A stretch of DNA of 64,000 nucleotides from contig JABJGS010000079.1 in the NCBI GenBank assembly GCA_018703155.1, forward strand, positions 21,879 through 85,878, read 5' to 3'. The notes beneath the pieces were generated by a model that saw nothing but the letters and a program-made list of their open reading frames with translations, did not search any database and was not told where the DNA came from. The stretch comes from Francisellaceae bacterium (GTDB lineage: Bacteria > Pseudomonadota > Gammaproteobacteria > UBA6186 > Azoamicaceae). The position numbers were made by a program, and so were the translations under genes. Positions 39,414-48,706 of this stretch are shown in pieces. Numbering within the stretch: the first letter of the stretch is position 1; each line of letters starts with the position of its first letter.

Positions 39414-40455
39414 TCAAATAACTACCAATATGTTCAGATATGTGCCCATAATCTGCGCTAACAGAATCTACCCTATCGCTCAAATTATTAATAACTACAT
39501 TTGGATCTTTCAATCCATGTCCTGTTAAAGTACAGGTTATCAGAGATCCCTTAGCTATCTTACCAAGTTTAATATCTTCATATAAGCCAGCAATTGAAGC
39601 TATCGATGCAGGCTCAGCGAATATACCTTCTGTAGATGCTAAACGCAACTGAGTTGCAATTAACATTTCATCTGTAATTGAGGCAAACCAACCTTTAGAT
39701 TCCATTTGAGCTGATTTAGCTAAATCATATGACTGAGGAGCCCCAATTCGAATTGCTGTAGCAATTGTTTCAGGGTTTTGCACATTGGCACCAAGGACCA
39801 TTGGTGCTGCACCACTAGCTTGATACCCTAACATTTTAGGCAAATTTTCTGAATACTCTTTATAACCTTCCCAATATGCAGCAATATTAGCAGCATTTCC
39901 AACTGGAATGGCATGATAATCAGGTGCCTGCCCTAGAGAATCTACTATTTCAAATGCTGCTGTTTTCTGCCCCTTCCTTCTATATGGGTTCATTGAGTTT
40001 ACTAATACCAAATGATGATCATTTTGCAATTGTTTAACAACCTCTAATCCTTTGTCAAAATTACCATCTATTTGTAAAACTTTAGCACCATGGATCATAG
40101 CCTGAGCTAACTTACCTAATGCTATTTGTCCACTAGGCACAATCACAATACATCTAATACCAGCCCGAGCTGAATACGCAGCTGCTGCCGCTGAAGTATT
40201 GCCAGTAGATGCACAAATAACCGCGGTTGCACCTTCTTCTTTAGCTTTTGACAAAGCTAAAGTCATACCTCGATCTTTAAATGATCCTGTAGGGTTCAAC
40301 CCTTCAAATTTAGCGAATACATTTAACGATGAATCCAATTCCTTAAATATATTATTTAGCTTTATTAATGGTGTATCGCCCTCACCAATAGAAATAATTG
40401 GTGTATTATCAGTCACAGGCAAATATTTTTTGTACTTTTCAATAAGTGATATCAT
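39397..40455 (-). CDS. thrC: Threonine synthase
   Basis: A PLP enzyme converting O-phosphohomoserine to threonine. The PLP lysine is in GLNPTGSFKDRGMTLAL, and STGNTSAAAAAY and VPVGNAANIAAYW form the phosphate and substrate pockets. The frame is open to 40503, but the Met at 40455 (MISLIEKYKKYLP) follows GAGGGAT and begins just after the hom stop; 352 residues result, normal for the short class. It is co-transcribed with hom. Confidence 0.92.
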   Translation of the reverse strand: MISLIEKYKKYLPVTDNTPIISIGEGDTPLIKLNNIFKELDSSLNVFAKFEGLNPTGSFKDRGMTLALSKAKEEGATAVICASTGNTSAAAAAYSARAGIRCIVIVPSGQIALGKLAQAMIHGAKVLQIDGNFDKGLEVVKQLQNDHHLVLVNSMNPYRRKGQKTAAFEIVDSLGQAPDYHAIPVGNAANIAAYWEGYKEYSENLPKMLGYQASGAAPMVLGANVQNPETIATAIRIGAPQSYDLAKSAQMESKGWFASITDEMLIATQLRLASTEGIFAEPASIASIAGLYEDIKLGKIAKGSLITCTLTGHGLKDPNVVINNLSDRVDSVSADYGHISEHIGSYLNVKHS

Positions 40456-40456
40456 T

Positions 40457-41770
40457 TTATCCCTCGATTCTAATAAGTTGTATCTTAGAATGTATTTCTG
40501 CAATATTTTCTAATTCTTTAGCCGCCTTGGATATCAAACTTTCTTTAGCTGGATGAGTTATAAGAACTAACGGCACACTTTTGCCATTTCTGAATTTACA
40601 ATTTTGAATGAAAGTTTCTATGCTTATATCTTTACTTGCTAGTACATTAGTAACTTTAGCAAGCACGCCAGCGGTATCTTCAGCATCAAACCTTATATAA
40701 TATGAGGTTTTCAGGTCATCTATATTAACTAGCTCAAGATCCGTGTTTTGCTTTACATAGCCGAAAACTGGTGTTGTATTGCTACTTTGCAATTTAACCG
40801 CATCAATAATATCAGCAACAATTGCACTTGCTGTTGCACTACCTCCAGCTCCAGGTCCATAAAATAAAGTATTGCCGACACTATCTCCTTCTATATTTAT
40901 AGCATTCATCACACCATTAACTTGTGCTAAAATATTATTTTTATGGACAAAAGCTGGATGAACTCTTAAAAGTAAACTTTTATTATCAATAATTTCGGCA
41001 ATACACAAATGTTTAATCGTGTAGTCTAAACTCTTGGCTATTTTTATATCGAATTGATCTATTCTACTAATTCCTTCGCAATAGATACCCTCAGTACTTA
41101 AACTAACACCATGAGCCAACGCAGACATAATAGCCAATTTATATTGAGCATCATAGCCATCCACATCAGAACTAGGATCCGCTTCAGCATACCCTAAATC
41201 TTGTGCTTGCTTTAATGCTATATCATAACTTAAATTGTTCTCACACATTTGAGTTAAAATATAATTGCTTGTTCCGTTAATTATACCTCGTATCGTTAAT
41301 ATGTTATTTGAAGCCAGACTTTCTCTCAACGATTTTATGATAGGGATCCCACCGCCAACAGAAGCTTCAAAAAGCAATGGGGCGCTATTTTCTATCGATA
41401 TTTTAAAAAGCTCTTCGCCATAAGTCGCAATTAAAGCTTTATTTGCTGTTACCACAGGTTTTTTATTTTCTAAGGCTTTCTTCACACAGTCATAAGCATG
41501 GTCAAGCCCGCCCATAACTTCAACAACTATATCAATACTTGAGTCTTGAACTAAAGCATTTAAATCATCATGTATCAACAATTCACTATTATTACATCTA
41601 TCACGATCCTTAGATAAATTTTTCACTACGGCTTGAGTTACATTTAATTCAAACCCGTGTTTATCAATAAATTTTCCTTTATGATCTACCAATAATTTTA
41701 ATACACTAGCCCCAACAGTTCCTAACCCTATAATGCCTACATTAACCTGCTTCAACTTGTCCACCCCCAT
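40457..41770 (-). CDS. hom: Homoserine dehydrogenase
   Basis: A 437-residue NAD(P)H enzyme that reduces aspartate semialdehyde to homoserine. It shows the Rossmann motif GIIGLGTVGASV at the N-terminus, then VTANKALIATYG, GIINGTSNYIL and DPSSDVDGYDAQYKLAI of the catalytic domain, and an ACT regulatory domain near the C-terminus (TAGVLAKVTNVLASKDISIE). I start at the Met at 41770 because the five upstream residues of the longer frame are unlike the family. It overlaps the end of alaC. Confidence 0.92.
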   Translation of the reverse strand: MGVDKLKQVNVGIIGLGTVGASVLKLLVDHKGKFIDKHGFELNVTQAVVKNLSKDRDRCNNSELLIHDDLNALVQDSSIDIVVEVMGGLDHAYDCVKKALENKKPVVTANKALIATYGEELFKISIENSAPLLFEASVGGGIPIIKSLRESLASNNILTIRGIINGTSNYILTQMCENNLSYDIALKQAQDLGYAEADPSSDVDGYDAQYKLAIMSALAHGVSLSTEGIYCEGISRIDQFDIKIAKSLDYTIKHLCIAEIIDNKSLLLRVHPAFVHKNNILAQVNGVMNAINIEGDSVGNTLFYGPGAGGSATASAIVADIIDAVKLQSSNTTPVFGYVKQNTDLELVNIDDLKTSYYIRFDAEDTAGVLAKVTNVLASKDISIETFIQNCKFRNGKSVPLVLITHPAKESLISKAAKELENIAEIHSKIQLIRIEG

Positions 41771-42959
41771 GCATAAATGCACCATCCTTAATAAACATGG
41801 CTTTTATCTCTTTAATTGCTTGCCTAGTTCTATGCTCATTTTCAATAAAAGAAAACCTTACATGCTGATCACCTAAATCACCAAAACCTATGCCTGGGGC
41901 TACTGCAACTTTTGCCTCTTTAATTAAACGTTTACAAAACTCTAGTGAGCCATGTTCAGAATATATTTTAGGAATTTTTGCCCAAGCAAACATGGTTGCC
42001 TGTGGTACATCAATATCCCATCCAATACCTGCAAGACCTTGACAAAGTACATCACGCCGAACTTTGTACATATTCCTTATATCTGCTATCAAGCTATCAT
42101 CACTTTCTAATGCACTAATGGCAGCAACCTGTATCGGGGTAAACATCCCATAATCTAAATAAGACTTAAGTTTAGCCAACGCACCAACCATATGTTTATT
42201 ACCACAAACAAATCCTACTCGCCATCCAGGCATGTTGTAAGTTTTTGACATAGAATAAGTTTCTACAGCAATATCCTTTGCCCCTTTCACTTGTAAAATT
42301 GATGGTGGTTTGTACTCATCAAAATATATTTCTGCATATGCAATATCATGCACGACTTTCAAATCATATTTTTTTGCAATTCCTACAATTTCTGCAAAAA
42401 AATCAATACTTACACACTGTGTTGTTGGATTTGCAGGAAAATTTATAATGAGAACCTTGGGACGTGGCCAAGTTGATTCAACGAGTGTTTTCAAGTTTTC
42501 TATATATTTTTTTTCACTAGCTATAGGTATATGTACAATTTGTGCACCAGCAATAATAAATCCATATGTATGTATTGGATAAGCAGGATTTGGTGCAATA
42601 ACGGTATCACCTTTATCTACTAATGCTAAAGCTAAATGTGCCAAACCTTCTTTTGAGCCAAATGTCGCAATAGCTTCTGTTTCATAATCTAGTGGCACTC
42701 CAAACCTGTTTTGATACCAATTGCAAATTCCTTTACGCAGCCTTGGTATACCTTTAGAATTTGAGTATCTATGAGTATCTTGTCGTCTTGCAACCTCAAC
42801 AAGCTTTTCTACTATCATCTCATTCGGTGGCTGATCAGGATTACCCATACCAAAATCTACTATATCATGACCTTTATGCCTTTCATCCATTTTCAGTTGG
42901 TTAACAAGACCAAACATGTATGGAGGGATCCTATTTATTCTGTCTGAGTTATATTGCAT
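41742..42959 (-). CDS. alaC: Class I aminotransferase, AlaC type
   Basis: A 405-residue PLP aminotransferase close to the AlaC glutamate-pyruvate aminotransferases. Residues KGHDIVDFGMGNPDQPP and the PLP-lysine region SMSKTYNMPGWRVGFVCGN are the family markers. It is the first gene of alaC-hom-thrC-recJ. An 18-bp perfect palindrome lies upstream, between it and the divergent gene at 43076. Confidence 0.88.
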   Translation of the reverse strand: MQYNSDRINRIPPYMFGLVNQLKMDERHKGHDIVDFGMGNPDQPPNEMIVEKLVEVARRQDTHRYSNSKGIPRLRKGICNWYQNRFGVPLDYETEAIATFGSKEGLAHLALALVDKGDTVIAPNPAYPIHTYGFIIAGAQIVHIPIASEKKYIENLKTLVESTWPRPKVLIINFPANPTTQCVSIDFFAEIVGIAKKYDLKVVHDIAYAEIYFDEYKPPSILQVKGAKDIAVETYSMSKTYNMPGWRVGFVCGNKHMVGALAKLKSYLDYGMFTPIQVAAISALESDDSLIADIRNMYKVRRDVLCQGLAGIGWDIDVPQATMFAWAKIPKIYSEHGSLEFCKRLIKEAKVAVAPGIGFGDLGDQHVRFSFIENEHRTRQAIKEIKAMFIKDGAFMHGGGQVEAG

Positions 42960-43007
42960 ACCACATTATGTCCTTATACTCTTTGTATTACTGTCATCGT
43001 TGCTTGC

Positions 43008-43025
43008 ATAGTCTATATAGACTAT
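43008..43025. promoter_or_regulatory. Perfect 18-bp palindrome in a divergent promoter region
   Basis: ATAGTCTATATAGACTAT is fully self-complementary and sits about 50 bp from both start codons in the 116-bp gap between alaC and the Mth938-like gene. Position and symmetry suggest a dimeric repressor or activator site; no regulator can be assigned. Confidence 0.45.
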
Positions 43026-43075
43026 CATCTTATTGTTTTAAGAGACTACATTAGAATTAGCAAGGTTTTATTCCC

Positions 43076-43459
43076 ATGTCATTTAAAATGATTTTAGACC
43101 CGGGTGATTCCCTATATAAAATCGTCTCATATACTGATGATGCTATCACTATTAATGATCAAACCTACTTCAATTCAATTATAGTATCTCCTGACTCCAT
43201 GATTAAAAGTTGGGCAGTTAACAATGTGGAAGATATAAACGAGCTGTTATTAACACCGATCTTAACCATGAAGCCAGAGATAGTTATAATTGGAACAGGT
43301 ATCAAGATCGACTTCCCCACCGCCAAACAATTGCAATGTCTAATTGATCATAATGTAGGTTATGAAATTATGAATACTGGGGCTGCTTGTAGAAGTTATG
43401 CAATTTTAATGTCTGAAGGTCGACATGTAGTTGCTGGACTAATAACACCCAACAGCTGA
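43076..43459 (+). CDS. Mth938-like (DUF498) domain protein
   Basis: A complete 127-residue protein of the Mth938/NDUFAF3-like family. The strong markers are PEIVIIGTG, FPTAKQLQCLIDHNVGYEIM and NTGAACRSYAILMSEGRHVV. Bacterial members have no settled function; the mitochondrial relative helps assemble complex I. It starts just before the repeat-rich protein and is divergent from alaC. Confidence 0.87.
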   Translation: MSFKMILDPGDSLYKIVSYTDDAITINDQTYFNSIIVSPDSMIKSWAVNNVEDINELLLTPILTMKPEIVIIGTGIKIDFPTAKQLQCLIDHNVGYEIMNTGAACRSYAILMSEGRHVVAGLITPNS

Positions 43460-43560
43460 CCGGGCACCAACAACATGTTTGATGGCAATGTAAGTTTTAC
43501 GATCCAATAGCTAAAAATAGTCTAACTATTATATATGGCAATACAGATCCGGAGTTTGTT

Positions 43561-45366
43561 GTGAACGCTAGCGAATTAAAAGAAAAAATAGAAAATGTAA
43601 AAGGAACTATAGAAAGAATAAAGCGTGGTATTGATGGTATTAAAAAAGGGATCACAGATTTAGAGTCTAAAGATGATGCTTCATCTACAGATAAGCTCAC
43701 CCTGCAAACTCATAAAAACGATTTAACTCAACGCGAAGGCACTCTGAAAAATAAAGAAAATGAATTAGCTGAACTACAAGAACAGCTTGGTGATGATGAT
43801 ACGGCCCTAGAAGTTAATATTGAAAAAAGCAAGCCATCTATAGAGATATCATTAGAAAGTAGTTCGGAAGAGAACACTCCTAAAGAAGAAACTATTGCTA
43901 CTCCAGTTGAAGAGTCTATAAGTTTTGAAAGCGCTCCCCCTCCAGTTGAGGAATCTATAAGTCTTGAAAGTGCTCCAACCCCTCCTCCTATTGAGGAATC
44001 TATAAGTCTTGAAAGTGCTCCAACCCCTCCTCCTATTGAGGAATCTATAAGTTTTGAAAGTACTCCAACACCTCCTCCTATTGAGGAATCTATAAGTTTT
44101 GAAAGCGCTCCACCTCCAGTTGAGGAGTCTATAAGTCTTGAGAGTGCTCCAACACCTACTCCTCCAATTGAGGAGTCTATAAGTTTTGAAAACGCTCCCC
44201 CTCCAGTTGAGGAATCTATAAGTCTTGAAAGTGCTCCAACCCCTCCTCCTCCAATGGAGGAGTCTATAAGTTTTGAAAGTACTCCAACACCTCCTCCTAT
44301 TGAGGAATCTATAAATTTTGAAAGTGCTCCACCTCCAGTTGAGGAGTCTATAAGTCTTGAGAGTGCTCCAACACCGCCCCCTCCAGTTGAAGAGTCTATA
44401 AGTCTTGAGAGTGCTCCAACACCTCCTCCTCCTTTTGAAGAGTCTATAAGTCTTGAGAGTGCTCCAACACCTCCTCCTCCTGTTGAGGAATCTATAAGTC
44501 TTGAGAGTACTCCAACACCTCCTCCTCCTGTTGAGGAATCTATAAGTCTTGAAAGTACTCCAACACCTCCTCCTGTTATATCGCAAGAGGAGACCTCAAA
44601 TTTTTCTAGCTCTATGACAACACAAAAAAATACTAAGAGTGGCGAAGAATCGCTTAAAGATGCTACTAAAGCACCTATAGACTCTGATATGGCAGTGAAA
44701 ATCACTTTAGACGAACTCGACCGCTCAAGAATGATAGATGATATTGACAATATACTATCTGACTTTGAGGTCTTTTCTTCTTTGGAATTCTCTAGTGATA
44801 AAGAAAAAAATGATGCTGTTGTTGATAATTTGCTTTATGAATATCCTTGGCTTTTTTATAATATGCCTAATTCTTGGGCTGAAACTGACATTAGGAATAA
44901 ATATACTATTCACCATGATTGGTATCACGAAAAAAAAGTAGAAAACAATATTATATCTATCATATTTTTCCATAATAAAGAGGCAATCATTAATATTAAT
45001 GCAAATGAAGAAACTGGAGAAATAGTAGCTAAGTTTATAAAAACTCCTGATTCAACAGAAGAAATTTACATCATGATGTTCATGATCAATTTAAGTCCTA
45101 TCATTCACATTTCTGGTCTTACAAGCCACCCGGATAAAGCTCTTAGCTACTTCTATTATTTAACGTTAAATAAATGCGTGGTAACACTTGATGAAGAAAC
45201 TATTGGGTCAATCGCGGATGACTTAGATAAATATAAGACTTACTTAAACATCAGAACTATTATCACTATTGCAGATCTTGGAAACCCCAGTTTACTAATT
45301 AACATGCAACGAGGTGCATTAGAACACTGGAAAAACAAAGGTTTACTTTATCAAAATGCATCGTAA
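43561..45366 (+). CDS. Proline-rich repeat protein, 15 EESI...P repeats
   Basis: I do not recognise this 601-residue protein. GTG at 43561 is the likely start. Residues 1-80 form a Lys/Glu-rich coiled coil. Residues 117-339 are 15 tandem units of the type EESISLESAPTPPPPV, in two interleaved forms: long units (SLESAPTPPP) and short units (SFESAPPPV). The C-terminal ~210 residues are a globular, aromatic-rich domain (YEYPWLFYNMPNSWAETD, HISGLTSHPDKALSYFYYL). The repeat DNA itself is well conserved, so it was recently amplified or is kept by conversion. The antisense strand shows long open frames through the repeats, which are shadows. A secreted or surface scaffold with a flexible rod would fit, but no export signal is visible. 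Confidence 0.75.
   Translation: MNASELKEKIENVKGTIERIKRGIDGIKKGITDLESKDDASSTDKLTLQTHKNDLTQREGTLKNKENELAELQEQLGDDDTALEVNIEKSKPSIEISLESSSEENTPKEETIATPVEESISFESAPPPVEESISLESAPTPPPIEESISLESAPTPPPIEESISFESTPTPPPIEESISFESAPPPVEESISLESAPTPTPPIEESISFENAPPPVEESISLESAPTPPPPMEESISFESTPTPPPIEESINFESAPPPVEESISLESAPTPPPPVEESISLESAPTPPPPFEESISLESAPTPPPPVEESISLESTPTPPPPVEESISLESTPTPPPVISQEETSNFSSSMTTQKNTKSGEESLKDATKAPIDSDMAVKITLDELDRSRMIDDIDNILSDFEVFSSLEFSSDKEKNDAVVDNLLYEYPWLFYNMPNSWAETDIRNKYTIHHDWYHEKKVENNIISIIFFHNKEAIININANEETGEIVAKFIKTPDSTEEIYIMMFMINLSPIIHISGLTSHPDKALSYFYYLTLNKCVVTLDEETIGSIADDLDKYKTYLNIRTIITIADLGNPSLLINMQRGALEHWKNKGLLYQNAS
43909..44577 (+). repeat. Tandem repeat array inside the proline-rich protein gene
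   Basis: Fifteen in-frame units of about 39 to 48 bases share GAGGAATCTATAAGT at their start and a run of CCTCCT-type proline codons at the end. The unit lengths differ by whole codons. Confidence 0.9.
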
Positions 45367-45577
45367 AATTATAGATATAATCCCCTTCCAATAAATATCT
45401 ATACAAATCAAATTCCTTTCAGTTGCTTTGAGTGGCTTTTGTTATTATAGATTTATAATAACAACCCAAATAGGTTATTTCATAAGCTCTCAATATATCC
45501 AATGACATAATCCAGTAGAAAAAAATACAACTTCTAGGTAGACTACATCATCGGTAATATGAAAAAGGATCTATCCT

Positions 45578-46132
45578 ATGCCAATAACTAACTCGAGCTC
45601 ACGATATGGGATCATTACTAAGATTTTACACTGGGCAATTGCAGTTTTATTCTTTCTTCAAATCTATTGGATCTATATGAAATCCTACTGGTTTGAAAAA
45701 GGATCTAAACAAGGGATCCTTTATTTAGTCTATTACCATAAATCTACTGGGGTTATTTTAATGGGACTTGGTACCTTATTTATCCTTTGGAAATTAATAA
45801 ATAAAAAACCCTCATTGCCTCGAGGCATGCCTGCATATGAAGTGTTTCTTGCCAAACTCACACATTTCATTTTAAGTACCGTAATTATTGTCATGCCACT
45901 ATCAGGAATATTGATGTCCATGGGCTCTGGAAAAGCTATAAAGGTATTTAATATATGGGTAGTACCACAGTTAATTGACAAAAATAAAATCATAGCCTCT
46001 AATGCCCATGCGGCACATGAATGGTGCTCTTATGTGGTTTTAATAGCAGTTGGGCTCCATGTGTTAGCAGCCTTAAAGCACCACTTCATAGATAAAGATA
46101 ATATATTAAAAAGAATGATTCCATTTAAATAA
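45578..46132 (+). CDS. Cytochrome b561
   Basis: A 184-residue di-heme membrane cytochrome with four helices. The candidate heme ligands are H18 (ILHWA), H54 (YYHKSTG), H147 (HAAHEW) and H161 (GLHVLA), the pattern of bacterial b561 (YodB/CybB type). It would move electrons between the quinone pool and a periplasmic acceptor such as superoxide. The SDR gene follows on the same strand. AT-rich palindromic GTTATTATA/TATAATAAC (45441-45462) lies 115 bp upstream. Confidence 0.87.
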   Translation: MPITNSSSRYGIITKILHWAIAVLFFLQIYWIYMKSYWFEKGSKQGILYLVYYHKSTGVILMGLGTLFILWKLINKKPSLPRGMPAYEVFLAKLTHFILSTVIIVMPLSGILMSMGSGKAIKVFNIWVVPQLIDKNKIIASNAHAAHEWCSYVVLIAVGLHVLAALKHHFIDKDNILKRMIPFK

Positions 46133-46196
46133 ACTCTTTTGCTAGCAATATGACAACAATAAATATCCACCCTCTGTAATTAATTTAGAGAAAAAC

Positions 46197-47003
46197 ATGG
46201 TTAAAAAAATTTTTATTACTGGCTCTACCGATGGCATTGGCCTTGAAACAGCTAGAATACTTGTAAGAAAAGGTAATCATGTACTGGTGCATGGCCGTAA
46301 CCCTGAAAAATTAAGTAAAGTTACCAATGAACTTTCTAAATTGGGAACGGTCGAAAGCTATACTGCAGATTTGTCTGATTTAAATGCAGTTAGATTATTG
46401 GCAAAAGCCATTACTGAAAAACATAATCATTTAGATGTATTAATTAATAATGCAGGGGTGCTTAAGGCTCCAAATACTATAACAGTAAATAATTTAGATA
46501 TACGTTTTGCTGTCAATACCATTGCCCCCTATCTACTAACGAAAAAACTGTTACCTCTATTATCCAATCATGCACGTATTATCAACGTATGTTCAGCAGC
46601 ACAATCACCTGTAAATCTTAATGCATTATCAGGGGAAATAAAGCAATCAGATGCAATGATCGCTTATTCTCAAAGCAAGCTTGCCATTATAATGTGGTCA
46701 TATTCCATGGGGAAATCACTTGGTAATAATGGACCTCTAATTGTTTCAGTTAATCCTGGGTCACTTTTAGGAAGCAAAATGGTCAAGGAAGGCTTTGGTA
46801 TTATCGGTAAAGATATCCTTATTGGAGCTGACATTCTAGTACGTGCTTCTTTAGAAGAAAACTTCTTAGATGCTTCAAGTAAATATTTCGACAATGATCT
46901 GGGGAAATTTTCTTCTCCTTACCCAGACGCTCTTGATCTACATAAATGTGAAAAATTGACATTAACAATTGAGGATATCATTAACTCAAAAATTTCCAAC
47001 TAA
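46197..47003 (+). CDS. Short-chain dehydrogenase/reductase
   Basis: A 268-residue SDR. The nucleotide motif is TGSTDGIG (8-15), followed by NNAG (84-87), the catalytic Ser133 (NVCSAAQ) and Y157-x3-K161 (AYSQSK). The substrate is unknown; the overall pattern resembles retinol-dehydrogenase/WW-oxidoreductase-like bacterial SDRs. It lies 65 bp after cytochrome b561. Confidence 0.85.
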   Translation: MVKKIFITGSTDGIGLETARILVRKGNHVLVHGRNPEKLSKVTNELSKLGTVESYTADLSDLNAVRLLAKAITEKHNHLDVLINNAGVLKAPNTITVNNLDIRFAVNTIAPYLLTKKLLPLLSNHARIINVCSAAQSPVNLNALSGEIKQSDAMIAYSQSKLAIIMWSYSMGKSLGNNGPLIVSVNPGSLLGSKMVKEGFGIIGKDILIGADILVRASLEENFLDASSKYFDNDLGKFSSPYPDALDLHKCEKLTLTIEDIINSKISN

Positions 47004-47595
47004 TCAACTTGCAAATTAACAGCTTAGAAACCAAATAAATCCCGTGTGTATCCATCGACAACTAAAAGAAAATTAAAATTTATGGGCGATGATATCTACA
47101 CATGATTATCAGAATCTTACAATTAATACAAATGTGACAAAAAACAATTAGCAATAATATATAATGAATATTAGAGATGCTCCTCCAACAGTGATAAAAG
47201 ATAATCATCAACCTGCCTCATTAGACATGAAATTAACTACTATATTTATGCGCCGAAAAACAAACATCATAATGAAGTATATTTGATGTGGAGTCTCGAT
47301 TTTAAAAAGTTGAAACTAGTTTTGTGGAATCTATATGATGGGGTTAACGGTAGTAATAATGAATAAGAAAGCTTTTTCAAGAACACCAGAGCCAACACCG
47401 TCTGCTCTATCTACAAACGTGACATACAGTGAACCCTCACTAGATGATACTAGGCTATATTGTTATATTAAAATTACAAATATAGCTGCATACTCAGCAG
47501 GTTTAGTTATTAAGTGGTAATAATATTTGAAAATACAGATTAAAGAACACAATCTGAAATAATTACAGAGCTTTGGTGATAGATTGGACTTGGAA
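47004..47595. other. Intergenic stretch with only doubtful short ORFs
   Basis: The first 110 bases include a loose inverted pair, GTGTGTATCCATCG and CGATGATATCTACACATG, about 35 bases apart, possibly another small repeat. Two short frames exist (ATG at 47164, 41 codons; ATG at 47335, 61 codons). Neither has convincing coding character or neighbours. I see nothing else. Confidence 0.45.
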
Positions 47596-47738
47596 ATGAA
47601 ACAATTTTATATAGAACTAAATAAAATAATTACCCCTCGTTGGACAAATAGACATTCAGTACCTAAGGAAAAGATAGAGGAGGCAGTAATTTTTTTAAGT
47701 CACATCCCTGCGGATCAAAGAACATCATTTTTAAATAT
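47596..47738 (+). pseudogene. 5' fragment of a gene cut by IS630
   Basis: From ATG at 47596 the frame reads MKQFYIELNKIITPRWTNR and continues to SFLNI at the insertion site, after which it runs into the IS terminal repeat. About 48 residues remain. It may be the missing N-terminus of the large protein beginning near 48707, since that gene has only a GTG with no ribosome site and its frame is open backwards up to the IS end. The two frames differ by one base at the TA site, so a simple join does not restore it. Hence this is inference. Confidence 0.4.
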
Positions 47739-48285
47739 AGCAGATCCAAAATGGAATGATCGATTTGAACGCATGGTCGATTGCATTAGCCAAAGTTTTA
47801 AAACCAGAAATACTCTTTTTTATTATAGATTTAATTCTTGACCAAAGACGTTCGATAGGATTTAAGTCAGGGGAGTATGCGGGTAAAAATAATATTTTAC
47901 ACTTATGGGATTCAACTAATGTCTTTGTATCATTAGATTTATGTATGGCTGCATTATCCATAACTATAGTAGTGCCCGGGTTTAATTCTGGCAGTAAAAA
48001 ATCTTTAAGCCATAAATTAAAAATATTACTATCACATGTGCCTGTATAACAGAAAGGTGCTATTATTTCCCCGTCTATTTCTCCTGCAATAAAACTTTCT
48101 CTAGCATATCTCTTACCTGAAGATTCACCTCGGACGCGGCTTCCAATTGGCCCTCTGCCATGTTCTCTAGTAATATACTTGTCAATTCCGGCCTCATCTA
48201 TATATACCAGTGTTTCAGGGGATATTTTTGATATTTTATTTATGAAAGCTCTACGAACTTTGTCGTTTCTTTCAGCATATAACAT
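47731..48285 (-). CDS. IS630 transposase, DDE catalytic part
   Basis: 184 residues with the IS630 DDE motifs: VYIDEAGIDKY, IVMDNAAIHKS and YSPDLNPIERLWSRIK. The ATG at 48285 is just after a run of nine A. Normally this part is expressed by frameshift from the upstream HTH frame. The stop lies outside the element, past its terminal repeat, so the last residues come from flanking DNA. Confidence 0.88.
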   Translation of the reverse strand: MLYAERNDKVRRAFINKISKISPETLVYIDEAGIDKYITREHGRGPIGSRVRGESSGKRYARESFIAGEIDGEIIAPFCYTGTCDSNIFNLWLKDFLLPELNPGTTIVMDNAAIHKSNDTKTLVESHKCKILFLPAYSPDLNPIERLWSRIKSIIKKSISGFKTLANAIDHAFKSIIPFWICYI

Positions 48286-48676
48286 GCTTTTTTTTTACGA
48301 CTAATTTTCAATCTTTTAAGGGCTTCACATATCCCTCCAGTGCTTAACTTAAAGTGCTCAGCAATCTCTTCTATATATGCACTTGGGTTATCGTTTATGT
48401 AAGATTTAAGTTTTTCATTGTCGATTTTGTATGGCTGTGTATTTCTTGGAGGAATGGCAACGGAGCCTGTTTCATTACTCATAATACGCCATCTTTGAAA
48501 CGATGATCTACTAACGCCATATATTTCTAATGCGTCGGAAATTGCTCCACCATTGTCGACATATTTTAAAGCTTGAATTCTAATTTTTTCTGGGTGACTC
48601 ATAAGTGTTATTATTTTCTGAAAAGTATTTAATATATTATATCAAAAAATAGTTGGTCATTCCATTTTGAATCTGC
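47740..48676 (-). mobile_element. IS630-family insertion sequence
   Basis: The element is 937 bp. Its ends are a near-perfect inverted repeat: GCAGATCCAAAATGGAATGA at 47740-47759 and, in reverse complement, GCAGATTCAAAATGGAATGA at 48676-48657. Each end is flanked by TA (47738-47739 and 48677-48678), the target duplicated by IS630/mariner elements. It contains the two overlapping transposase frames described separately. The intact ends and frames suggest recent insertion. Confidence 0.9.
48240..48602 (-). CDS. IS630 transposase, N-terminal HTH part
   Basis: 120 residues with two helix-turn-helix units (KIRIQALKYVDNGGAISDAL and IEEIAEHFKLSTGGICEALK), the DNA-binding half of the transposase. 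The frame passes through A9 (48296-48288); a one-base slip there would join it to the catalytic half, as in other IS630 elements with split transposases. Without the slip it ends after CYMLKETTKFVELS. Confidence 0.85.
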   Translation of the reverse strand: MSHPEKIRIQALKYVDNGGAISDALEIYGVSRSSFQRWRIMSNETGSVAIPPRNTQPYKIDNEKLKSYINDNPSAYIEEIAEHFKLSTGGICEALKRLKISRKKKACYMLKETTKFVELS

Positions 48677-48706
48677 TATACATCATTCTTCTATGATTTT
48701 GGTGAT

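Noticed and set aside
43728..44750. Long open frames on the minus strand across the repeat array
   Set aside because: They are antisense shadows of the EESI...P repeats, with low-complexity products and no start signals.
47164..47520. Two short ORFs (41 and 61 codons) before the IS630
   Set aside because: No ribosome-site support, no recognisable sequence, and they lie in an AT-rich gap next to a mobile element.
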